Positions 16,564 to 23,058 of a stretch of 64,000 bases of DNA are shown here, piece by piece. A model generated the notes under the pieces. The model worked only from the letters and a program-made list of their open reading frames with translations. It had not been told where the DNA came from and made no database searches. The translations under genes and the position numbers were made by a program. How positions within the stretch are numbered: the stretch's first letter is position 1; each line of letters opens with the position of its first letter. This DNA comes from a bacterium (GTDB lineage: Bacteria; UBP6; UBA1177), in the NCBI GenBank assembly GCA_017645765.1, contig JAGCNV010000019.1, positions 1-64,000 on the forward strand. Direction: 5' to 3'.

Positions 16564-17925
16564 ATGACCAGAAAGAAAGTTCTCATCATGGGTGCTGCCG
16601 GTAGAGATTTCCACAACTTCAACACCTATTTCAGACACAATCCCGAGTACGAAGTAGTTGCTTTCACCGCTACTCAGATTCCTGACATCGACGGAAGAAA
16701 GTATCCGAAAGAACTCGCAGGTGAAGACCTTTACCCGAACGGTATTCCTATTTATGACGAAACCGAACTTCCGAGACTTGTAAAAGAACTCGGCGTTGAA
16801 ATCTGCGTATTCGCTTACAGCGATATTTACTATCCGATAGTTATGAGCAAAGGCGCTCTCGTTAACTCGCTCGGCGCAGACTTCGTTCTTATGGGCTATG
16901 ACAAGACGAAGATCAAATCCTGCAAACCGATCATTTCGATCTGCGCAGTAAGAACCGGCTGCGGCAAAAGCCAGACCACAAGATTCATCTATGATATTTT
17001 CAAGAAAATGGGCAAAAAGGTCGTCGCAGTTCGTCACCCGATGCCTTACGATCCTGACCTCAACAAACAGGCTGTTCAGCGCTTCGCTAAAATCGAAGAC
17101 CTCAAAGCTAACAACTGCACCATCGAGGAAATGGAAGAGTACGAGCCGCACATTGCTGCAGGCAACGTAATTTATGCTGGTGTTGACTACGAAGCTATCC
17201 TTCGTCAGGCTGAAAAAGATGTTGACGGCGAACCCGATGTCATCCTCTGGGACGGCGGAAACAACGATTTCCCGTTCTATGATTCTGACCTCAAGATCGT
17301 TGTTGTCGATCCTCTCAGACCGGGTCACGAATGCCTCTACTATCCGGGCGAAGTCAATGTTCTTATGGCTGACGTTATCGTCATCAACAAGATGGACAGC
17401 GCGAAACCGGAAGACATCGAAACAGTTAAAGCAAACTGCAAGAGACTTGCTCCGAACGCAGTTATTATCGAAGCTGACTCCGAACTTACCGTTGACGGCG
17501 ACATCAAAGGAAAGAGAGTCCTCGTTGTCGAAGACGGCCCGACGCTCACCCACGGCGGCATGAAGATCGGCGCTGCAAGCGTAGCAGCAAAGAGATTCGG
17601 CGTTAAGGAAATGGTTGACCCGAGACCGGCAGCTGTTGGCAAGATCGCTTTCACATACAAGAAGTATCCGAACATCGGCGAAGGCATCCTTCCGGCTATG
17701 GGATACGGCGAAGAGCAGACCAGAGACCTTGAGAAGACGATCAACGCAATCGATGCAGACATCGTTCTCAGCGGCACCCCGATCGACCTTGGCAGAGTCG
17801 TTAAAGTCAACAAACCGATCGTCAGAGTCGGCTATGAACTTGCTCCGAGAGGAAACGGTGCAGAAATGCTCAAGAAAGTTATTGTTGACAAACTTTTCGG
17901 CGGATGCAAAGGCTGCTGCAAATAG
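16564..17925 (+). CDS. P-loop GTPase-like protein, cyclic 2,3-diphosphoglycerate synthetase family
   Basis: The 453-residue protein starts RKKVLIMGAAGRDFHNF, has a P-loop TGCGKSQTTR near residue 135, WDGGNNDFPFY and a nucleotide-specificity-like INKMD. The pattern fits the family annotated as cyclic 2,3-diphosphoglycerate synthetase or predicted GTPase. In many anaerobes this gene neighbours carbamate kinase, as here, so the cyclic-DPG activity should not be assumed. The C-terminus ends FGGCKGCCK, with three clustered cysteines. ATG 16564 is chosen because TTGGAGG precedes it. Codon choice is markedly biased (aac, gaa, ctt, aag), suggesting high expression. Confidence 0.75.
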   Translation: MTRKKVLIMGAAGRDFHNFNTYFRHNPEYEVVAFTATQIPDIDGRKYPKELAGEDLYPNGIPIYDETELPRLVKELGVEICVFAYSDIYYPIVMSKGALVNSLGADFVLMGYDKTKIKSCKPIISICAVRTGCGKSQTTRFIYDIFKKMGKKVVAVRHPMPYDPDLNKQAVQRFAKIEDLKANNCTIEEMEEYEPHIAAGNVIYAGVDYEAILRQAEKDVDGEPDVILWDGGNNDFPFYDSDLKIVVVDPLRPGHECLYYPGEVNVLMADVIVINKMDSAKPEDIETVKANCKRLAPNAVIIEADSELTVDGDIKGKRVLVVEDGPTLTHGGMKIGAASVAAKRFGVKEMVDPRPAAVGKIAFTYKKYPNIGEGILPAMGYGEEQTRDLEKTINAIDADIVLSGTPIDLGRVVKVNKPIVRVGYELAPRGNGAEMLKKVIVDKLFGGCKGCCK

Positions 17926-17949
17926 TTTTTTGTAACTGATTTTTCCGGA

Positions 17950-17982
17950 AGAGGGGGCTTAAGTCCCCTCTTTCTTTTTTTT
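17950..17982 (+). terminator. Rho-independent terminator between GTPase-like gene and carbamate kinase
   Basis: AGAGGGG (17950-17956) pairs with CCCCTCT (17965-17971) around an 8-nt loop whose inner CTTAAG can extend the stem. A near-continuous T run to 17982 follows. Carbamate kinase starts only 12 nt later, so its expression probably depends on read-through. Confidence 0.85.
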
Positions 17983-17994
17983 GATGGAGTTTTT

Positions 17995-18933
17995 ATGAAA
18001 ATAGTGATCGCGCTCGGCGGCAATGCCCTGATAAAACCGGGAGATAAAGGAACTGTCGAAGATCAGGAAAGAAATATCCGCGCTTCAATGGACGGTATCG
18101 TCCAGCTTATAAAGGAAGGACACCAGATTGTAATCACGCACGGAAACGGCCCTCAGGCGGGAGCAAGACTCATCCGCAATGAAATGGCCGAGACCGAAGT
18201 TTATCCCGATCCGCTTGTTGTGTGCGTCGCAGACACGCAGGGTAGCATGGGATATATGATCGAACAGGGGCTTATGAACTGTCTCAGCAAGGCGGGATCG
18301 CGTGCGAAAGTTGCGACTTTGGTTACTCAGATCGAAGTAAACCCGCTTGATCCGGCATTCAAAAAGCCGACAAAACCGGTAGGTCCTTTCTACAATCAGC
18401 AGAAAGCTCTGATGAAGATGAAAAACGGCTGGAAAATGGTGGAAGACAGCGGCAGAGGTTACCGCAGAGTCGTTCCTTCGCCCATGCCTCTCAGAGTTCT
18501 CAATCCGGAAGCTATGAACACTCTCATTGATGCAGGCTTCACCGTTATTACAGGCGGAGGCGGCGGTATTCCGGTCTACAGAAGCAAGGATAAATCGGGT
18601 TATCAGGGGATCGACGCCGTTATTGACAAAGACTTGGCGAGTGTAATGATCGCGCAGACAATCGATGCCGATATGGTTGTTATCCTCACCGGTGTTGAAA
18701 AAGTCGCAGTAAACTTCAAGTCCGACAAGCCTACCTGGCTTGACCAGATGACTTCAGCGGAAGCTGAAAAATACCTGGCTCAGGGCGAATTTCCGGCAGG
18801 AAGCATGGGTCCGAAGATAAAAGCGGCGATAGATTTCGTCAAAAATGACCGCAATAAAGTTGTTATAATCACTTCCGAAGACAAACTCTCTGAGGCAATG
18901 GAGGGCAAAACCGGAACGAGAATAGTTCACTGA
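17995..18933 (+). CDS. arcC: Carbamate kinase
   Basis: The 312-residue protein has the amino-acid-kinase fold: IALGGNALIKPG at the N-terminus, THGNGPQ (near residue 48), VVPSPMP, VITGGGGGIPV and AVIDKDLAS. It catalyses ATP + carbamate to carbamoyl phosphate + ADP; in anaerobes it usually runs toward ATP synthesis. No arginine deiminase or ornithine carbamoyltransferase genes are in the window, so the carbamoyl-phosphate source is not shown. It follows the GTPase-like gene across a terminator. Confidence 0.93.
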   Translation: MKIVIALGGNALIKPGDKGTVEDQERNIRASMDGIVQLIKEGHQIVITHGNGPQAGARLIRNEMAETEVYPDPLVVCVADTQGSMGYMIEQGLMNCLSKAGSRAKVATLVTQIEVNPLDPAFKKPTKPVGPFYNQQKALMKMKNGWKMVEDSGRGYRRVVPSPMPLRVLNPEAMNTLIDAGFTVITGGGGGIPVYRSKDKSGYQGIDAVIDKDLASVMIAQTIDADMVVILTGVEKVAVNFKSDKPTWLDQMTSAEAEKYLAQGEFPAGSMGPKIKAAIDFVKNDRNKVVIITSEDKLSEAMEGKTGTRIVH

Positions 18934-18939
18934 GGTCAA

Positions 18940-19221
18940 ATGAAAAAAATTATAGTTATTGCAATAATTATCGCGGCCGCGATTGCAATTTTCGCTGTAG
19001 TCGCCGGTCAGAATGATATTGCTGAATCGGTTGAAAAAGCGGAAACGACGGTTGAACAGAAAGTTAAACCGGAAGATATGAAAAAAAATGTCAAATTGCC
19101 GGTTAAAGCTGTGAAAATGCCGACATTGAAAATAGACAAGGAAAAACTCAGAAAGAGTATCCAAAAATCCAAAGAAGAAAAGACCGATTTTAATCAAAAA
19201 CAGAAAAAATGCGGCGAATAG
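18940..19221 (+). CDS. Small Lys-rich single-pass membrane protein, unknown function
   Basis: The 93-residue product begins with an uncleaved-looking hydrophobic segment (residues 4-22, IIVIAIIIAAAIAIFAVVA), then a charged tail rich in Lys and Glu ending in KKCGE. No known domain is recognised. The start lies 6 bp after the arcC stop, with 'tgaggt' as RBS overlapping that stop, so it is probably co-transcribed. It converges on the gene at 19225 with a 3-bp gap. Confidence 0.6.
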   Translation: MKKIIVIAIIIAAAIAIFAVVAGQNDIAESVEKAETTVEQKVKPEDMKKNVKLPVKAVKMPTLKIDKEKLRKSIQKSKEEKTDFNQKQKKCGE

Positions 19222-19224
19222 CTG

Positions 19225-20814
19225 TCACATTCCAGTGATCATCAGAATAGCCTGCGATTTCAGAAACCTCAAAGCGTCGTCAGAAATGTCGGCGATGCTC
19301 ACCCAAAGTTCCCTTTTCCCGCCGTTGCGGATCATTTTTTTGTGAGATATGAATTCTGAGTAACCGATGTGGTTCTTAAGAAAAATATTTATATCTGGCC
19401 ATGCGTAATTGTTTCTGTTCTCCGATCTGAAGCGTGAAACAAATACTGAAGTGGAAGCTGACAGATACGACGGAGCCTCTTCGGAATCACTGTATGCCAG
19501 AGGGTGGAGAAGAATTTCCAGCTTGGGGAAAATTTTTTCGAGCACTTCTTTCATTATTGTATCAGAAACGACTATTCCCTTTAATTTTTCAAGAGAGGCG
19601 ATATCATCGAAATCTTTTTCCACCAGATTTCCCGCAATGTAAATATAGTCGGAAAAACCCTTAGGAATATTACGATTATAGATAAAAACATAGCGTTCGA
19701 CATTTTTGCTCTTGAAAGCGGCAAATTTTTTGATGTCGTCTGAGATCAGAGTGATTTTTGCCCTTTCCGAGTATTTTCTGAAAGTTTTCTTCTTTTCCGG
19801 AACATTTTCATTGCTTACCGGAGTTGGAAGAATTTCCTGGAATGGCAGAGTGTAGAGATGGTGGCGTGCTTTTTTGAGAAAATCTTTTTCCTCTTCCGTA
19901 TATCTGCAAATCATCAAAACTGATTTGTAACTTCCTGAAATTTCAGCATAAAGTTTGCTTTCGTCAACTTTTCTCACATTTTTGGCTTCGATCCATTTCC
20001 CTTTGTAGAAAGCACCGGAATATCCATAAAAGCCAAGAAGGCCTTTGTCAAACATGGTTGAAGAGGTTTTGTCTAGAAGAAAAGTGTATGTCAGGTTGTC
20101 CTTTGATTTTCCCGGTTTAAGTATCTCTATTCCGACCGGATAACGGTAATTCCATGATTTTTCTAAGATTTTTTCTCTTGCACAGGCTATTTTTACCTCA
20201 GGAAAGAAAGTCCTTTCAGAAAAAAGAAGAAACGGTGCATCATTCGGTGCCCAAAGATCCGGCTTCATCGAGACAGGAAATTCGAGTCCCGGTTTTGTCG
20301 TGCTTTTCTCGCGGCATCGGTTATCGCAATCGAAGCAGCACTGCGGAACGCTTTTTCTCGAAAGGCAGAGACCGAATTCGGCAATGCAGGCTTTGTCGGA
20401 AACAAAATAAACCGGCTCCAAACCGTTGTCTTGCGCGAATTTGAAATCAGCTTTTCCGCTGACAACGGGATTGACTGCGAAATCTTTGAAAAAATCGGGA
20501 AACGAAATCGTCCTGAAATTCGAAAAAAGTGCGATTTTCCCGGTATATCCAACTTCTCTCAAAGGTTTTACGATCGATGAATCAGTCAGAAAAACATAAT
20601 CGAAAATGCCGAATTTTTGTAAAAAAAGATCGAAAGGATATGAACTTTTCTCGTAAAATACTGCGGTTACCGATTTTTTACGTTTCAGTGACGCAATAAT
20701 GCGGTTAAAAGTCTCAAAATCGCTGAAAAACGGAATTACAGGAATACCTTCCGGAATGTTCTGCCGAAGATTGAAAATCTGTTCGGGAAATTTGATGAAA
20801 TAGAAGTGTTCCAA
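19225..20814 (-). CDS. Hypothetical protein, possibly a diverged U32-peptidase-like protein
   Basis: The 529-residue protein has no signal peptide and appears cytoplasmic. Around residues 65-185 it has YVFLTDSSIVKPLREVGYTG followed by a cysteine cluster, CLSRKSVPQCCFDCDNRC. This loosely recalls the barrel and Fe-S cysteines of U32-family proteins (UbiU/UbiV/TrhP), but the family signature is not intact. The remaining half shows no motif I recognise. The gene is complete and compact. Function unknown. Confidence 0.55.
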   Translation of the reverse strand: MEHFYFIKFPEQIFNLRQNIPEGIPVIPFFSDFETFNRIIASLKRKKSVTAVFYEKSSYPFDLFLQKFGIFDYVFLTDSSIVKPLREVGYTGKIALFSNFRTISFPDFFKDFAVNPVVSGKADFKFAQDNGLEPVYFVSDKACIAEFGLCLSRKSVPQCCFDCDNRCREKSTTKPGLEFPVSMKPDLWAPNDAPFLLFSERTFFPEVKIACAREKILEKSWNYRYPVGIEILKPGKSKDNLTYTFLLDKTSSTMFDKGLLGFYGYSGAFYKGKWIEAKNVRKVDESKLYAEISGSYKSVLMICRYTEEEKDFLKKARHHLYTLPFQEILPTPVSNENVPEKKKTFRKYSERAKITLISDDIKKFAAFKSKNVERYVFIYNRNIPKGFSDYIYIAGNLVEKDFDDIASLEKLKGIVVSDTIMKEVLEKIFPKLEILLHPLAYSDSEEAPSYLSASTSVFVSRFRSENRNNYAWPDINIFLKNHIGYSEFISHKKMIRNGGKRELWVSIADISDDALRFLKSQAILMITGM

Positions 20815-20825
20815 AATTCAGAAAC

Positions 20826-21068
20826 TTATTTCTTTTTACCTGCTGCTCTTTTCGAAGCTTTAAGAGGATTGAGCTTCTTCGTAACAACTTTAACTTCTCT
20901 CTTTACATGGGAAGCAAAAGAGCAAACCTGGTCATTTTCCCAGTGAAATGAAGGATCTGCATATTTTTTGCAGAAGCTGCCTGCTTCTGTCGTCTCAACT
21001 TTGTCGCAACCTTCGCAACGTTCGTCAACCGGAAGTTTTGTTATTTTGTCGAAATCTTTGTTAGCCAT
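20826..21068 (-). CDS. Small Cys-rich protein resembling the PxxKW family
   Basis: The 80-residue protein has ERCEGCDKV, then SFCKKYADPSFHWEND, VCSFASHVKRE and a basic tail LNPLKASKRAAGKKK. The two CxxC-like cysteine pairs and the P-x-x-x-W segment resemble small cysteine-rich 'PxxKW' proteins known from deltaproteobacteria. A metal-binding role is probable but unproven. ATG 21068 is chosen over an upstream start because GGAGGG lies 9 nt upstream. It follows a strong minus-strand promoter at 21137-21097. Confidence 0.65.
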   Translation of the reverse strand: MANKDFDKITKLPVDERCEGCDKVETTEAGSFCKKYADPSFHWENDQVCSFASHVKREVKVVTKKLNPLKASKRAAGKKK

Positions 21069-21096
21069 TTTTATACCCTCCAAAATGGTTAGAACC

Positions 21097-21137
21097 AAAA
21101 AACCGCGACAGCATATTCAAAAACTCAGAAATGTCAA
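21097..21137 (-). promoter_or_regulatory. Strong minus-strand promoter, T-tract type
   Basis: On the minus strand TTGACA (21137-21132), a 16-bp spacer and TATGCT (21115-21110) are followed by GTCGCGG (21109-21103), T6 (21102-21097) and GG. It drives the PxxKW-like gene and lies back to back with the plus-strand promoter at 21148. Confidence 0.7.
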
Positions 21138-21147
21138 TATAATTTGG

Positions 21148-21188
21148 TTGTTTTAGATAAAAAACGTAGTATAATGTCTTGTTTTTTT
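21148..21188 (+). promoter_or_regulatory. Promoter of the CPHC thioredoxin gene, T-tract type
   Basis: TTGTTT (21148-21153), a 16-bp spacer and TATAAT (21170-21175) are followed by GTCTTG (21176-21181) and T7 (21182-21188), then G. The start codon is at 21211. Confidence 0.7.
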
Positions 21189-21210
21189 GTAATTTGTGAG
21201 GAGAAAAACT

Positions 21211-21672
21211 ATGAAAAAATTTTTAATCATGCTTGCTTTGGCAATGATTTCATTGATGCTTTATGCCGAAGAGACGCAACAGAAAGAAAGATTCTATTTT
21301 TTCTATTCCGATTCATGCCCGCACTGTCACGAAGCAATGCCACTGATCGAATCGCTGGAAAAAGAGTTCCCAAATATTGATTTCCAAAAACTTGAGGTTT
21401 CACAATCTCCTGAAAACTCAGCGATTTTCAACAAAAAAATGGAGAAGCTCTCAACTCATGCCAGCGGTGTTCCGACTTTTGTTTTCAGAGACAAATATGT
21501 CGTCGGCTTTATAAAAGGAACTTATGAAGAGAAAATCCGCGCGATGATCACGGCTTCCGCAGAAAAACCGGCAGCTGCACTTCCAGATAAAACCGATAAA
21601 TCCAAGCAGGTGAAAACTCCGGCGCAACCCGAAAAAACTCCGAAGAAAACGGCTCCGGTGCCTGCAAAATAA
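21211..21672 (+). CDS. Exported thioredoxin-like protein (CPHC)
   Basis: The product has a signal peptide (MKKFLIMLALAMISLMLYA), then a thioredoxin-like domain with FYSDSCPHCHEAMP (CPHC near residues 36-39) and the cis-Pro segment GVPTFVFRDKYVVGF. A Lys/Pro/Ala-rich tail of about 45 residues follows. It should act in the periplasm as a thiol oxidoreductase. ATG 21211 is chosen because GAGGAG is 7 nt upstream. The domain is closely similar to the N-terminus of the next gene's product, so the two arose by duplication. Confidence 0.8.
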   Translation: MKKFLIMLALAMISLMLYAEETQQKERFYFFYSDSCPHCHEAMPLIESLEKEFPNIDFQKLEVSQSPENSAIFNKKMEKLSTHASGVPTFVFRDKYVVGFIKGTYEEKIRAMITASAEKPAAALPDKTDKSKQVKTPAQPEKTPKKTAPVPAK

Positions 21673-21711
21673 AGGTTCCAGCGGCGTTTAGGAATAAAAT
21701 TCAAGGTTTTT

Positions 21712-21753
21712 TTGTTAAAAAAATGATTTTGGCTATTATTGCCGGATTTTTTT
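21712..21753 (+). promoter_or_regulatory. Promoter of the thioredoxin-CcdA fusion gene, T-tract type
   Basis: TTGTTA (21712-21717), a 16-bp spacer and TATTAT (21734-21739) are followed by TGCCGGA (21740-21746) and T7 (21747-21753), then G. The start codon is at 21776. Confidence 0.65.
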
Positions 21754-21775
21754 GTTCGTAACTTAGGGGGTTTTT

Positions 21776-22918
21776 ATGAAAAAAATTTTCCTGCTGCTCC
21801 TTCTGGCTCTTTTTTCGTTTGCGGTTCATGCCGAAGAAGTGCAGAAAGACAACATTTTTTACTTCTTTTATTCCTATAAGTGCCCGCACTGCCACGAGGC
21901 TCAGCCGTTTATAGCGCAGATAGAAAAAGAGTATCCTGATATAACTTTCAAAAAGCTTGAAGTTCTGCAAGTTCCTGAAAACATGAGACTTTTTAGAGAG
22001 ATGACGCAGAAGCTCGGTATTCAGGGCGGCGGCGTTCCGACATTCATCTTCAACGGAAAGTTCATTGTCGGCTTCCAGTCGGGGCATCACGACGCGCTTA
22101 TCCGAGAAATGATAGAAATGAACAAAGCGGACGGTGAATCGTGCGGCGAGCAGTGCCAGGAGTGCAAGGAAAACGTGATCGATGTCCCTGTGCTTGGAAA
22201 GATCGACGCACAGCTTGTCAAACTTCCGAGTTTTACTTTTATTATCGGTCTTCTTGACGGTGTAAACCCCTGCGCTATGTGGGTTCTGATGTTCCTTCTC
22301 ACCCTTCTTGTTGCGGCGAAAAACAGGAAAAAAGTCATAATGATAGGAACGGTTTTCGTTCTTTCTTCGGGTGTTGTCTACTTCCTTTTCATGACGGCGT
22401 GGCTCAATATTTTCACGTTTATGGGAATGACGACCTACGTTACGATCGCTCTCGGAGTTGTTGCGCTTGTCATGGGACTCATCAACATGAAGGAGTTTTT
22501 CTTTTTCAAAAAAGGGGTCAGCCTGATGATTCCAGATAAAGTGAAACCCAAACTTTTCGAAAAGATGAGAAAAGTCATCAACAACAAGAGTATGTTCCTT
22601 TCGATTCTCGGAACGATCGCTCTTGCGTTTTTTGTAAATTTGATCGAGCTCGGCTGTACGATAGGACTCCCGGCGATCTACACGCGAGTTCTTTCGATCC
22701 AGAATGTTTCGACCCTCAAAAAATATCTCTTCATGGCGCTTTACAATGTTTATTACGTTGTTCCGCTGGCAATAATCGTGCTGATTTTTGTCGTTACGAT
22801 GGGTAAGCACAGATTTGAGGAAAAACACGCGAAAAAGCTCAAACTCGTGAGCGGACTTCTCATGCTCACGCTCGGATTGATTTTGATAATTAAACCCGAT
22901 CTTCTCGTTTTCTCTTAA
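21776..22918 (+). CDS. Thioredoxin-CcdA-like membrane thiol transporter
   Basis: The 380-residue product has a signal peptide, a periplasmic thioredoxin domain with YSYKCPHCHEAQP (CPHC near 38-41) and GVPTFIFNGKFIVGF, a short Cys-containing linker (SCGEQCQEC), and then a six-to-seven helix CcdA/DsbD-like membrane domain. Two helix-embedded cysteines, GVNPCAMW and IELGCTIGLP, match the CcdA/DsbD redox pair. It is predicted to pass electrons from cytoplasmic thioredoxin to periplasmic thiols. This could reduce the neighbouring CPHC protein and the GILT-like lipoprotein at 10247. Confidence 0.85.
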   Translation: MKKIFLLLLLALFSFAVHAEEVQKDNIFYFFYSYKCPHCHEAQPFIAQIEKEYPDITFKKLEVLQVPENMRLFREMTQKLGIQGGGVPTFIFNGKFIVGFQSGHHDALIREMIEMNKADGESCGEQCQECKENVIDVPVLGKIDAQLVKLPSFTFIIGLLDGVNPCAMWVLMFLLTLLVAAKNRKKVIMIGTVFVLSSGVVYFLFMTAWLNIFTFMGMTTYVTIALGVVALVMGLINMKEFFFFKKGVSLMIPDKVKPKLFEKMRKVINNKSMFLSILGTIALAFFVNLIELGCTIGLPAIYTRVLSIQNVSTLKKYLFMALYNVYYVVPLAIIVLIFVVTMGKHRFEEKHAKKLKLVSGLLMLTLGLILIIKPDLLVFS

Positions 22919-22925
22919 ATTCTTC

Positions 22926-23029
22926 GCCGCCGCTGATTCTTGTCGTAATATCGAAATGTCGAAATTTCGAAATAACGAGCGGCGGCAAATCGAAATATCG
23001 AAGGCGCGCAATAAAAAGAAAGCGGCGGC
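22926..23029. repeat. Octamer tandem repeats with GCCGCCGCT inverted/direct repeats
   Basis: GCCGCCGCT (22926-22934) is complementary to AGCGGCGGC at 22978-22986 and again at 23021-23029. Between them are octamers TCGAAATN: three at 22951-22974 and two at 22990-23005. The first set contains the perfect palindrome TCGAAATTTCGA (22959-22970). The element lies between convergent genes, as at 10165-10235, so it may act as a bidirectional terminator or REP-like element. Confidence 0.65.
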
Positions 23030-23058
23030 ATGATTACCTCCGCGTGAAATTTCAGGGT

